Assembly: GCA_965656715.1 (NCBI GenBank)
Contig: CBFHLR010000005.1
Coordinates: 1 to 64,000, forward strand
Length of the DNA stretch: 64,000 bases
Reading direction: 5' to 3'
DNA from: Coraliomargarita sp965656715
Lineage (GTDB): Bacteria; Verrucomicrobiota; Verrucomicrobiia; Opitutales; Coraliomargaritaceae
Part shown: positions 30,401-38,617 of the stretch, piece after piece
Layout: every line of letters begins with the position of its first letter
Numbering within the stretch: the first letter of the stretch is position 1
Notes under the pieces: model-generated
The model's input: the letters and a program-made list of their open reading frames with translations, nothing else
The model's database searches: none
What the model was told of the DNA's origin: nothing
Translations under genes and position numbers: made by a program

Positions 30401-30842
30401 CAGCACCACGGGCACCCACAGTTTCGCCGCGATCAAGGAGGCCGAGTATGGCAACTGTCAGGCCAAAGTCGTCGAAGCCGCACTACCAGTCGACTATATT
30501 GCCGAGCCGCGCCTACGCATTGACCTCTATCGCAGACTCGCACTGGCCGAACAAGTGGACACGATCAAGGCCATTGGCGAGGAGTTGGAGGACCGTTTTG
30601 GCAAACTCCCCCCAGCCAGCGAACATCTCCTGGCCGTGAGCAAAGTCCGCGTGCTCGCCGAGCTTGCAGGTGTGCGCCGCGTCGAGACCGAGGGCGATCG
30701 CCTGATTTGCCGCCTCGCCAACCCCAGTCCGAAGAAAGAATTCCTAAAAACCGGCAGCCGCTTTCCCCGCTTGACCGCCAAGAATCCGCTTCTAAGGTTG
30801 GCCGAAATTTCGAAGTTTTTAAAACGCCACGCGCGCACATGA
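27417..30842 (+). CDS. mfd: Transcription-repair coupling factor Mfd
   Basis: An 1141-aa SF2 translocase that removes stalled RNA polymerase and recruits UvrA. Seen are the UvrB-like N-terminal module (TRGGLIDIYPYDANEPYRID FFGDEIES split), the RNA-polymerase-interacting domain (LQHGICLFRGLTKLE), Walker A GDVGFGKT (609-616), DEEQ box (710-713), the Mfd/RecG motif LYQIRGRVGRFKRQAYAYLL and the C-terminal TRCF domain. Residues 392-412 (28590-28652) are encoded by a palindromic dispersed repeat and replace the normal linker between GF and VLVTESEYFG. The stop overlaps the next gene's ATG (ATGA). No start-proximal ribosome site is visible. Confidence 0.95.
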   Translation: MPEAPPESQNAQLLHGVCLEARAALYASLCQDSSADLTVALVANPRRAESTAAEVESFASWLGDGESIVVHHFPEEPPPDIDANRRADRICERLAVLSALLQPSSGKQVLIATPEALLGACPKRSEFESQQIKLKVGDEVPFTELIRRLTDELNYDAEALCEHPGQLATRGGLIDIYPYDANEPYRIDFFGDEIESIRSFDPASQRTTHPAQSISIAAAIGNESTASANEGGLIDYLPEASVQWLLEDPGLLVREHPLRFEKKNKRSIHPVFAARESHQDARIGICEVDTEPDLFKGADRIGLSTEATENYRLHTDATQVGFDRFESEQSTRSKFEAQLADWAKQDKLKICFATQNQSEAERIQDLLADNPLTAKLKPTFLEGNIGAGFIFRSTGVSPVSPIQIHRRDACATNSTSSGFVLVTESEYFGTRRRKLQSRKERARPTISQVDQMLDFTELADGDPLVHLQHGICLFRGLTKLEIQGGMKEVISVEFADDMTIHVPLHESHLLTRYVGLTKSLPKLGKIGGAAWDKTRGAAEIATLDYAAELLNLHAQRENAGGYAFPPDHLWQKSFEDAFPYKETPDQLHAIEAAKEDMEKPLPMDRLICGDVGFGKTEVAIRAALKAVLAGKQVAILVPTTVLCQQHFNTFRERMAQFPLIIDMVSRFRSAKQNKEIIANLAEGKIDIVIGTHRLLSKDVHFQNLGLLVVDEEQRFGVKQKEAIKRLRADVDILTLSATPIPRTLYLAMAGARAMSVIETPPVDRRPIETVVKSYDLDLIKSAIQAETDRGGQVFYLHNRVSTIEGVANTIRDMHPKLKVAVGHGQMEEGQLEKIMTKFVAGDFDVLVCTTIIESGIDIPNCNTLIIEGADRFGLAQLYQIRGRVGRFKRQAYAYLLLHRHAALVDQAQKRLNALKQHNQLGAGFRIAMRDLELRGAGNLLGSQQSGHIAGVGFELYCQLLKQSVSRLKGEPGADRIRAEVKLDFIASGEGASARRSTTGTHSFAAIKEAEYGNCQAKVVEAALPVDYIAEPRLRIDLYRRLALAEQVDTIKAIGEELEDRFGKLPPASEHLLAVSKVRVLAELAGVRRVETEGDRLICRLANPSPKKEFLKTGSRFPRLTAKNPLLRLAEISKFLKRHART
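28591..28651. repeat. Palindromic repeat of the GTAGCACAGGCG family inside mfd, copy 3
   Basis: The 24-bp arms at 28591-28614 and 28628-28651 are perfect inverted repeats around a 13-nt loop; each arm contains the smaller palindrome CAGGCGTCTCGCCTG. The element is translated in frame as part of Mfd, giving STGVSPV and RRDACAT. Flanking codons keep the reading frame open. Confidence 0.9.
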
Positions 30843-31819
30843 CCTTTACACGCCTTATCGCCCTTATCGCCGTTCTCGGCCTGACACTTTCTGCCTCCGC
30901 GCAACAATCCCGCGACATGCTACGCCTCGGCAACGGCATCGCCGCCATCGCCGAAGGCCAGATCATCACTGTCGAAGAGCTGCGCCGCGAACTGGAGCCA
31001 ATCATCCCGCGCCTGCGTGTTGAAGCTCGCAATGAGCAAGACTTCCGCCGTCGTATTGACGAGCTCAGTAAGGAAGTCCTGCAGAACATGATCGACCGCA
31101 TCATCATCGTCAAAGAAGCGGAAAATAAGGGCCTGTTGATCCCACAGTCCTACATCGATCAGGAATATAACGACGTGCTGCAGCGCGACTTTGGCGGCGA
31201 CCGTGCCCGCTTCCTGCAATATTTGAAAGCCCAGGGTCAAACGCCACGTGAATACCGTGAATCTATCCGCATGCGCGTGACCGTCAATGTGATGCGTCAG
31301 CAAAACCGCAAGTCGCAGTCCGAGATGAGCCCGGAGCGCATTGAGGCCTTCTACGTGCGCAACAAGATCAAGTTCTACCAGAATGAGTCGATGCACTTGC
31401 GCCAAATCATCCTCACGCCCATGGCAGACGAGGGACTCGACCTCCTCGGCCAAACCGCGAAGAAGATCATGGCCGAGCTTGAAGACGGCACCAATTTTGG
31501 CGACCTCGCCCGCAAATACAGTCAGGACGAAATGAGCCGCCGCGGTGGCGACTGGGGCTGGCTCGAGCGCGAAGACATCCGTAAGGAATTGAGCGACGCC
31601 GCCTTCGAACTGGAGCCCGGCGAGCACAGCCAGCCGATCGAGCTCAGTGGCACCGTCTTCATCCTCTACTGCGAGGACAAGCGCGAAGAGAGCATCCAGC
31701 CCATCAGCGAAGTGCGCGACACGATTGAAGATATTCTCGTCGGCGACATTGCCCGCGAAACCCAAGAGCGCTGGATCGAAGACCTGCGCAACCGTGCCTA
31801 CGTGCGCTACTTCATGTAA
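30839..31819 (+). CDS. SurA-like periplasmic peptidyl-prolyl isomerase
   Basis: A 326-aa exported protein: signal peptide FTRLIALIAVLGLTLSASAQ, a SurA N-terminal chaperone-like domain (GIAAIAEGQIITVEELRREL), and a parvulin/rotamase domain (about 205-305) with MHLRQIILTP, TNFGDLARKYSQDEMSRRGG and WGWLEREDI. Proteins of this kind assist folding of outer-membrane proteins. It overlaps the mfd stop by four bases, so the two are translationally coupled, an unusual pairing of a repair factor with an envelope chaperone. An in-frame upstream ATG at 30707 lies within mfd and is not favoured. Confidence 0.87.
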   Translation: MTFTRLIALIAVLGLTLSASAQQSRDMLRLGNGIAAIAEGQIITVEELRRELEPIIPRLRVEARNEQDFRRRIDELSKEVLQNMIDRIIIVKEAENKGLLIPQSYIDQEYNDVLQRDFGGDRARFLQYLKAQGQTPREYRESIRMRVTVNVMRQQNRKSQSEMSPERIEAFYVRNKIKFYQNESMHLRQIILTPMADEGLDLLGQTAKKIMAELEDGTNFGDLARKYSQDEMSRRGGDWGWLEREDIRKELSDAAFELEPGEHSQPIELSGTVFILYCEDKREESIQPISEVRDTIEDILVGDIARETQERWIEDLRNRAYVRYFM

Positions 31820-31881
31820 GTGGCACCTTTTGCACTCAGCGCTGTCGTCATTGCTGATCCAGTAAATCCCGACAGTTCTAC

Positions 31882-33465
31882 ATGCCTACAAAGCCTCCAG
31901 CCACGTTTCTTAAACGCTTCACATACGATTTCCTGATCGCACTGGCGATCCTAGCAATCACCGGACTTCTCCCTGCGCTCTATTTCGCAAACCAAGCGCA
32001 AAAGGACGTCTCAGAGGCCTTCATCAGCCAATCTTCAGAGAGGGCTGTCAATGAGTTTCGCCTTGTCGGAAACTCAACCGAAAGCGCCGTGCGTATCGTG
32101 CGACAATGGGGCGAGTCGGGACTACTCTCTCTCGATGAGCCAGAGTCCATAAATCAGTTGATCTTTCCACTGCTCAAGGAAGACACTCATCATCTCGGAA
32201 TCTCAGTAGCAGATACAGAGGGGCGCTTCTACCACATCAGAGAAGATCAGGACGGGATTCGCACCACGCATACTCGTGTAAAAAACGACGAGCGCATTGA
32301 AACCGAAAAGCTTTGGAATCAGGGAGAAGTTATTTCCGAAGCGAATCAACCCAGCGACTTCGACCCACGCAGCCGCCCATGGTTTTTCCCTGCAATGAAC
32401 GAGCAAGACGTCTACTGGACCCAACCCTACGTCTTTTATGCTGAAAAAATCGTAGGAGTGACTGCCTCCACAGTGGTTACATCCAACAGCGACGGGTATC
32501 AGATGATTGTCGCCTTTGATCTATCATTGGAAGAAGTCTATAGCAGTATCCGCGGAATGCAGCCGAGCCCTAACAGCGAGATCGCAATCGTGCGCCGTGA
32601 CGCCTCTCTGTATACCACCAATGTGAACGAAGGCTCTGCTTTTAAAGCGATCAACGACACGGGCAATGCCTTGGTGCAGAAAGCACATGCGGCCTGGCGC
32701 CACGATGACCTCGCAGAACGCATCGTGGCCGTTCAACATGATGGCGAGATCTGGTGGTGCGGGTTCCAACCTCTCAACGAAGAGCGTCAAAACACATGGG
32801 TCGGAGTCATGGTGCCAAAGACGGACACAATCATCGGAGCCAGCAAACGTCATCGCACCCTCGTCTTCTTTGGCATCTTCTCCATTTTAATCGCAGCCGT
32901 AATTAGCTATCTCCTTGCAAATAGGCAAACACGCGGGCAGCGCCCAAGCCCTCAAGCCCCCTTCGATCCCGAAGCTGCAATTGCAAAAATCCACGACATG
33001 CTTGGCCGAGGCGAAAGCAAACGCCGCGAATTTAAATCCACCATGCGCACCAATCTACACACCAATAAGCCAGGCAAAGAAATTGAACTGGCTTGGATTA
33101 AAGGCGTCGCAGCATTTCTAAACACCGACGGCGGCACGCTCCTCATTGGGGTCTCCGACGACGGAGAAATCCTCGGGATGGGCCCCGACAAGTTCGAGAG
33201 TGATGATCACGCGCAACTACATTTCAAGAACCTAATCGCTGCACATATCGGAGCTGAGTTCTCCAAATACATCGACTTCCGCACAGTTACGATCGATGAG
33301 AAACTCGTCGGTCTAGCCGAGTGCCAACCCTCTAACGAGCCCGTGTTTGTGAAGCATCCAAAGGGTGAGAACTTCTTTATCCGCAACGGCCCCTCAAGCG
33401 ACGAGCTCCCCGTGAGCCAAGCCTTAGAATATATCAAAAACCGCAAGGAATCATCCGCTAGATAG
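31882..33465 (+). CDS. Cache-like membrane sensor with Schlafen AlbA_2 output domain
   Basis: A 527-aa protein: membrane helix about 15-34, extracytoplasmic Cache-like sensor (SDFDPRSRPWFFPAMNEQDVYWTQ, about 35-325), second helix about 327-347, then a cytoplasmic AlbA_2/Schlafen N-terminal-type domain (about 370-515) with GESKRREFKS and VAAFLNTDGGTLLIGVSDDG. AlbA_2 domains occur in Schlafen-like nucleic-acid-binding proteins; some Slfn cores are nucleases using acidic residues. Here Glu378 and Glu383 lie in the ES..EFK motif. No histidine kinase, HAMP or GGDEF domain is present. Placement of the output is by pattern recognition only. Convergent with the next gene, overlapping it by eight bases. 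Confidence 0.75.
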   Translation: MPTKPPATFLKRFTYDFLIALAILAITGLLPALYFANQAQKDVSEAFISQSSERAVNEFRLVGNSTESAVRIVRQWGESGLLSLDEPESINQLIFPLLKEDTHHLGISVADTEGRFYHIREDQDGIRTTHTRVKNDERIETEKLWNQGEVISEANQPSDFDPRSRPWFFPAMNEQDVYWTQPYVFYAEKIVGVTASTVVTSNSDGYQMIVAFDLSLEEVYSSIRGMQPSPNSEIAIVRRDASLYTTNVNEGSAFKAINDTGNALVQKAHAAWRHDDLAERIVAVQHDGEIWWCGFQPLNEERQNTWVGVMVPKTDTIIGASKRHRTLVFFGIFSILIAAVISYLLANRQTRGQRPSPQAPFDPEAAIAKIHDMLGRGESKRREFKSTMRTNLHTNKPGKEIELAWIKGVAAFLNTDGGTLLIGVSDDGEILGMGPDKFESDDHAQLHFKNLIAAHIGAEFSKYIDFRTVTIDEKLVGLAECQPSNEPVFVKHPKGENFFIRNGPSSDELPVSQALEYIKNRKESSAR

Positions 33466-34219
33466 TCTGAGCAGATTTATTGTTGTTCTTTTTCTTCTTC
33501 GGGGACTGCACAGAACTCTTACTTTTAAACTTAGTGCGCTGTTCATTCTTCACACTATGCATCCGCGCCTTAATTTTTCCAGACGAAGCATATTCAGCGA
33601 TTTCCTCGCCACTGCCATTCAACACGATCACACCAATATACGCCTTATCATCCCCATGCTCACTCTTATAATAAGTGCCACTGTAGGATGATGTCGCACG
33701 ATATTCCGTGTTGTTCATCAGCTTTTCTAAAACGGTTTCAAAGGACTGACGCATCGAAACCTTTGCAGGAATTTGGCGATATTCCACCTCATTCTCAGCA
33801 AAAATGAACGTTTCGATAGTGACCTTGGAGGTAAAGTGCGAAGAAGAGCTCAGTTCAATGTCGAATAAGTTCAGCTTCTCGGTATCCTTACGTTCATTAG
33901 TATAAGTGTAATACCCAGAGTAAGACGAACGGGACTTATCCGTTGAGGTCTTCGTGCGACGACTCACCTCCAAGTCAATAACCGCACTGTTACCAAAACT
34001 TTCCTGAATTACACTCCAGGAGTCCTTAGAAAGATCATCCGGCGAAATCTTAAACTTATTCATTGCCCCGACTTTCCGACAGCTAAGCTGTTGTCCGTCG
34101 TAGAAAATATAATCCACCTCGATTGATTGATTCTTTTTATTGGTAAGCGTCCACGTCTCCGCAGCATTAAGAACTCCGAAGATCATGCATATAAAAACAT
34201 ATATAACACTTCGCTTCAT
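33458..34219 (-). CDS. Exported protein with SHD1-like N-terminal domain
   Basis: A 253-aa protein with a signal peptide (MKRSVIYVFICMIFGVLNAA), then WTLTNKKNQSIEVDYIFYDG ... FKISPDDLSKDSW, which resembles the SLA1-homology-1-like (SHD1) domain common in Verrucomicrobia and Planctomycetes. The rest is rich in Ser/Tyr/Thr and ends in a basic Lys/Asn tail (PKKKKNNNKSAQTI). ATG 34219 is used because it begins the signal peptide; an in-frame ATG ten codons upstream exists. Function unknown. Confidence 0.62.
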   Translation of the reverse strand: MKRSVIYVFICMIFGVLNAAETWTLTNKKNQSIEVDYIFYDGQQLSCRKVGAMNKFKISPDDLSKDSWSVIQESFGNSAVIDLEVSRRTKTSTDKSRSSYSGYYTYTNERKDTEKLNLFDIELSSSSHFTSKVTIETFIFAENEVEYRQIPAKVSMRQSFETVLEKLMNNTEYRATSSYSGTYYKSEHGDDKAYIGVIVLNGSGEEIAEYASSGKIKARMHSVKNEQRTKFKSKSSVQSPKKKKNNNKSAQTI

Positions 34220-34284
34220 AAACCACGCATAAATTATACTTTGAAACATTAGTCAAGCGCAAGACGCGGCATATCAAACGACAA

Positions 34285-35118
34285 CTACGGTAGCCAAGGG
34301 TATTTCTTGAACTCCGGTTGACGCTTCTCGTTCCAGGCACGACGACCTTCTTCGCCTTCCTCTGTCAGATAGTAGAGTAAGGTCGCATTCCCGGCAAGTT
34401 CCTGAAGCCCCTGTTGTCCATCCACATCCGCATTAAAGGCTGCCTTGAGGCAACGGATCGATAGCGGGCTGTGCTGCAATATTTCCTGCGCCCACTGATA
34501 GCCCTCAGCTTCGAGCTGCTCATACGGAACGACTTTGTTGACCAAGCCCATGTCCAATGCTTCCTGGGCATTGTATTGACGGCAGAGATACCAGATTTCG
34601 CGGGCTTTTTTCTGGCCCACGATACGCGCCAGATAGCTGGAACCAAAACCACCATCAAAACTGCCCACTTTCGGACCCGTCTGACCAAAAATCGCGTTGT
34701 CCGCAGCGATGGTCATATCGCACACCACGTGGAGCACATGCCCCCCCCCGATCGCGTAACCCGCGACGAGCGCGATTACGACCTTCGGCATCGAACGAAT
34801 CAGCTTTTGCAGGTCGAGCACGTTCAAGCGTGGCACGCCGTCCTTGCCGATATAGCCGCCAGCCTTGTGACCACGGATCTTTTGGTCGCCGCCTGCACAG
34901 AAGGCAAACTTACCATCAGTCTGTGGATTAAAGCCCGTCAACAACACGACACCAATCGAGGAATCTTCACGTGCATCGGTAAATGCCTCGATCAGCTCAG
35001 TCACCGTATCCGGCGTAAAGGCATTGCGGCGGTGCGGACGATTAATCGTCACCTTCGCGACACCCTCGCACTTTTCATAAATAATCTCTTCAAATTCGCG
35101 GACTTTTTCCCAGTTCAT
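34285..35118 (-). CDS. menB: 1,4-dihydroxy-2-naphthoyl-CoA synthase
   Basis: A 277-aa crotonase-fold enzyme of menaquinone synthesis with KVTINRPHRRNAFTPDTVTE, FCAGGDQKIRGHKAGGYIGK and the MenB signature GPKVGSFDGGFGSSYLARIV. It closes the ring of o-succinylbenzoyl-CoA. It follows menD by 11 bases on the same strand. A run of nine G on the coding strand (34741-34749) encodes GGG in AIGGGH; the frame is intact. Confidence 0.95.
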   Translation of the reverse strand: MNWEKVREFEEIIYEKCEGVAKVTINRPHRRNAFTPDTVTELIEAFTDAREDSSIGVVLLTGFNPQTDGKFAFCAGGDQKIRGHKAGGYIGKDGVPRLNVLDLQKLIRSMPKVVIALVAGYAIGGGHVLHVVCDMTIAADNAIFGQTGPKVGSFDGGFGSSYLARIVGQKKAREIWYLCRQYNAQEALDMGLVNKVVPYEQLEAEGYQWAQEILQHSPLSIRCLKAAFNADVDGQQGLQELAGNATLLYYLTEEGEEGRRAWNEKRQPEFKKYPWLP

Positions 35119-35129
35119 AATATTACAAG

Positions 35130-36878
35130 TTAAGCTAAAAGTTGTTTAAGTGTTTCGCGGTCGGTCTTGCGATCCGTTTGCAGTTCCAGAACGCGCACCC
35201 CTTGGTCCGGCAAACGCGAGACAGACTCGGTAAATGTATCCCAATCGTGGATACAGGTGTGCGAAATGCCATGCGCTGCGCAGAGTTGCGAAAGATCTAC
35301 TGTCTGTGGTGTAGCAAAGTAGTCTTCAAACTCGGCACTCGTTTGCGCCACTGGCAAGTGCTCGAAAATGCCACCACCATTGTTGTTGATACAGACAACC
35401 GTTAAGCTGCCCTGTAAGTGCTTGGCCGCAAGTAAGGCATTGCTGTCATGCAGAAAGGCTAGATCGCCCGTTAATAACACCGCAGGCTTACCGCCATGCG
35501 CCACACCCAAGGCTGTCCCAAGCGTGCCATCAATGCCATTCGCACCACGGTTTGCAAAGACCGAGCAGGCACGACTGCCAGCGGACCAAAACCACTCGGC
35601 ATAGCGCACGCTCATGCTGCTCGCCAGGAATACTGAGCTCCCAACTGGAAGCTTCTGCGAGAGTAACCATGCAGCCTTGCCTTCGAACAAAGTATTGATG
35701 CCTGCAAGAGCCTCATCGAGGCGACCGGACACATGCCATTCACGGGCAACCCATTTCTCAACCCAGCCCTCTTCGGGCTTCAGATGTCCAACCACTTCGG
35801 CCAAGCTATGCGCCGTGCCTACAACTGGCGTCGCAACCCGATGTAGCGGGTCGGTATTCGCAGGATACTCGGAAAGCAAGAATGCCACCGCATCAATCTC
35901 AGCCAGCCATTTGCGCAAGACTTTGCTCGTGGGTAGCGGTCCAATTTGTAGCACTGCTGTGGGTTCTATCTCGGCCAAGTTCGTTGTATCGCGAAGAATC
36001 GCATCGTAGCGTGTAACCAGCGCACGAGTCTCACGTGCATGCCCGCGGAGTGGATTGAGCACATCACTGAGCACTGGCCAACCGAGCTTCTCAGACAACA
36101 TCGCAACCGCATCGGCAAAGCTCTCATCGCCGTCCTCCGGATTCACATCGCCCACCACAATCAAGCCCTTGCTATGGCTACTCAAACGCTCCACCGCAAT
36201 CGAATCGATCCCGCCACTAAACGGCACAGCCTCGCAGCGGCGTGTTTGCACGGTAGCAGCCGCCTCCAAGACCGAAGCATCCAGAACCGAGTCCGATTCA
36301 ACAGTCGGATGCAGCGGATCACGGAATGGAAAATTCAAATGCACTGGCCCAGGCTGGCCGATTAGGCTACGGTTCACCGCATGCACCAGCGTCTGTCGTA
36401 AGTAAGCCAACATCTTCGGGCTCGATTCAGGAAGTGCAGACTCGGTGAAGCCACGCACATAATCGCCAAAGAGTTTTATCTGATCAATAGTCTGCCCCGA
36501 CGCACAGTCACGCAGCTCAGGCGGACGGTCCGCAGTCAACACCAGCAAAGGCGTCGCACTCATTGAGGCTTCAACTATAGCCGGAAAATAATTCGCAGCG
36601 GCTGATCCCGAAGTGCAGACCAAGACGACTGGACGATGCGTGCGCTTTGCGATACCAAGCGCAAAAAAGCCAGCCGTGCGTTCGTCCAGCACAGGAACCG
36701 CATCCAGCTTGGGGTTGCGAGCAGCGGCGATGGTCAGCGGCGTCGAACGCGACCCCGGTGACACCACCACGGTCTGCACACCCAAGCGCGCCAAGACTTC
36801 CATGGTCAGCGCACCCCACGCACTGTTCACATTGGAACAGGCGACCACATCAAAGGGGCTACTATTTTCGAGGCTCAA
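35130..36878 (-). CDS. menD: 2-succinyl-5-enolpyruvyl-6-hydroxy-3-cyclohexene-1-carboxylate synthase
   Basis: A 582-aa thiamine-diphosphate enzyme with the N-terminal VVSPGSRSTPLTIAAA, CTSGSAAANYFPAIVEAS (containing the MenD-type CTSGTA-like motif) and the C-terminal ThDP site LTGDLAFLHDSNALL, CINNNGGGIFEHLP. It performs the first committed step of menaquinone synthesis, joining isochorismate and 2-oxoglutarate. It heads the menD-menB pair; isochorismate synthase is not in the window. Confidence 0.94.
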   Translation of the reverse strand: MSLENSSPFDVVACSNVNSAWGALTMEVLARLGVQTVVVSPGSRSTPLTIAAARNPKLDAVPVLDERTAGFFALGIAKRTHRPVVLVCTSGSAAANYFPAIVEASMSATPLLVLTADRPPELRDCASGQTIDQIKLFGDYVRGFTESALPESSPKMLAYLRQTLVHAVNRSLIGQPGPVHLNFPFRDPLHPTVESDSVLDASVLEAAATVQTRRCEAVPFSGGIDSIAVERLSSHSKGLIVVGDVNPEDGDESFADAVAMLSEKLGWPVLSDVLNPLRGHARETRALVTRYDAILRDTTNLAEIEPTAVLQIGPLPTSKVLRKWLAEIDAVAFLLSEYPANTDPLHRVATPVVGTAHSLAEVVGHLKPEEGWVEKWVAREWHVSGRLDEALAGINTLFEGKAAWLLSQKLPVGSSVFLASSMSVRYAEWFWSAGSRACSVFANRGANGIDGTLGTALGVAHGGKPAVLLTGDLAFLHDSNALLAAKHLQGSLTVVCINNNGGGIFEHLPVAQTSAEFEDYFATPQTVDLSQLCAAHGISHTCIHDWDTFTESVSRLPDQGVRVLELQTDRKTDRETLKQLLA

Positions 36879-36976
36879 GGTATCTGCGTTGGGTTAATGA
36901 GAAAACCTGTATGCTTTGCCCTTGAGAACAAGCTGGCAAGGCAGTTTCATTCAGATAGCACCAATTCCATTGACCA

Positions 36977-37948
36977 ATGCCCGCCTCCCACAAAACGCTC
37001 GCCAACTGGTATCTGCAACTGGCCCAGCACATGGAGGCCGGAATTCCCCTAGCCGAAGCGATCGAATGCTCATCTGGAATTTCAGCTCACAGCCGCAAAC
37101 AACTCAGCGATCAACTGCGCGCAGGTGAAACCATCCCGACCGTCATTAACCAAGCGCCCGGATGGCTTCCGAGCGCAGACCGCATCTTTATCATCGCGGC
37201 AGCAGACAGCGGACGCCTACCACAGACCTTTGCAAATTTACACAGTCGCCACAAGCGCATCGACCGCATACAGCGCACGGTCATCTTCAGCACGATTTAT
37301 CCACTCGGCGTCTATCACTTGGCAGCATGCGTGCTGGTGTTTATGCGCAACCTCAACTACGAGGCTGGGCTCAGCAGCCTCAACCCAGCCCTAATGGGGG
37401 CACAAGCGCTGGCCTTGATCGTGCCACTCTGGGCACTGATTGCACTCATCATTGTGATGAGCAAAATCGAGAGCCCGCTACTTCCGCGACTGGTGCGCTG
37501 CGTGCCACTACTGAGGAAATACAGCAAGACGCAGGCAGTCGCGGATTTGGCGAGCAGCCTAGGGACTTTTGTCGAAACCGGGGTGCCCATTCAACGCGCA
37601 TGGCAATACGCGACCAGCATCACCAGCGCATCGGAATTCAAACGCGCATATCGAGCCCTCCACCCAATCTTCGAAGCAGGCGATGATCCCGCCCAACTCC
37701 TTCCCAAACTCAAACAATTCCCGCCCGACTTTTGCGCCTATTATCAGACTGGCGCTCAGACCGGAAAACTCGACGAAAGCCTCAAAACCGTTGGTGAACA
37801 CTATCAAGACAAAGCCAACAGCGCTCTCAAAATTGCAGCCGTCACCTACCCCAGCATTCTTTTCGCGCTAGTCGCCGGGATGGTCGCCTATACGGTCATC
37901 AGCTTCTACGCTGGTTACCTGAATATGCTGCAGGACTTCGGGAATTAG
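36977..37948 (+). CDS. Type II secretion/pilus GspF/PilC-family membrane protein (orphan)
   Basis: A 323-aa protein with two copies of the GspF domain (EAGIPLAEAIECSSG at about 20 and VETGVPIQRAWQYATS at about 195) and three hydrophobic segments, the first about 105-125, the last at the C-terminus (SILFALVAGMVAYTVISFYA). The family is the inner-membrane platform of type II secretion and type IV pilus systems. It is shorter than the usual ~400 aa and has no ATPase, pilin or secretin neighbour here. It is convergent with the nitroreductase gene. Confidence 0.8.
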   Translation: MPASHKTLANWYLQLAQHMEAGIPLAEAIECSSGISAHSRKQLSDQLRAGETIPTVINQAPGWLPSADRIFIIAAADSGRLPQTFANLHSRHKRIDRIQRTVIFSTIYPLGVYHLAACVLVFMRNLNYEAGLSSLNPALMGAQALALIVPLWALIALIIVMSKIESPLLPRLVRCVPLLRKYSKTQAVADLASSLGTFVETGVPIQRAWQYATSITSASEFKRAYRALHPIFEAGDDPAQLLPKLKQFPPDFCAYYQTGAQTGKLDESLKTVGEHYQDKANSALKIAAVTYPSILFALVAGMVAYTVISFYAGYLNMLQDFGN

Positions 37949-37957
37949 TGAAAGGCC

Positions 37958-38560
37958 CTAGAACTTGTCGTAAGTCACCACGATATCGTCCGAGAGGCGT
38001 GCTCCACGGTCCCAAGCGGGCTTCGCTTCTTTGCCCACCGCGACCATAAAGCTCAGCGCGTAGTGGTCTGGAAGGTTCACGAGTTTTGCAACAACCACGC
38101 CATCGAAACCAATCATCGGGCAGGAATCATAACCGAGCTGCTTAGCGGCAAGCATCAACGTCATTCCGGCTAGAGCCGACGAACGAATCCCCTCATCACG
38201 AATGAGTTGATCGTTGCCTTCGTAGAAAGGTTTGATCATCGGACCAAGAATGTCCTGCACTTCTTGTGGCGCATGCGACCAATACAGCGCTGGATCCTCG
38301 TTATGAGCATTTAGGTCTGCACATAGAACGAAGAGCACACTGGCGTCTGTGACGTGTGCCTGATCCCAAGCTGCGGCACGGATTTGTTCACGTAGCTCCT
38401 TGTCGCGGACGACCAGCAGACGGTAGTTCTGCATGTTAAACGAGGAGGGAGCCAGCTTCGTGAGACGAATGAGCTCAGCGAGATCTTCCTCGGGCATGAT
38501 GTGTTCCGCATCGTAATGTTTTACAGAGCGGCGTGTTTCGATTGCTTCGGTTACGTTCAT
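37958..38560 (-). CDS. Nitroreductase family protein
   Basis: A 200-aa flavin (FMN) oxidoreductase with TRRSVKHYDAE near the start, LAPSSFNMQNYRLLVVRD and GYDSCPMIGFD, normal in length for the NfsB/NfnB-like group. Substrates are likely nitro compounds or quinones. It is the last of four minus-strand genes (marR, doxX, pirin, nitroreductase), which together suggest an electrophile or quinone stress response. Confidence 0.88.
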   Translation of the reverse strand: MNVTEAIETRRSVKHYDAEHIMPEEDLAELIRLTKLAPSSFNMQNYRLLVVRDKELREQIRAAAWDQAHVTDASVLFVLCADLNAHNEDPALYWSHAPQEVQDILGPMIKPFYEGNDQLIRDEGIRSSALAGMTLMLAAKQLGYDSCPMIGFDGVVVAKLVNLPDHYALSFMVAVGKEAKPAWDRGARLSDDIVVTYDKF

Positions 38561-38617
38561 GGTAGTTTTTGTGTAGTGACCTTAAAGGCCGTTGCATAAG
38601 TCAAAGTTACTAGCGTT

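Noticed and set aside
30920..31765. 281-aa minus-strand frame opposite the SurA-like gene
   Set aside because: Antisense to a clear peptidyl-prolyl isomerase; low-complexity Ala/Val/Asp composition.
34471..35133. 220-aa plus-strand frame opposite menB
   Set aside because: Antisense shadow of menB.
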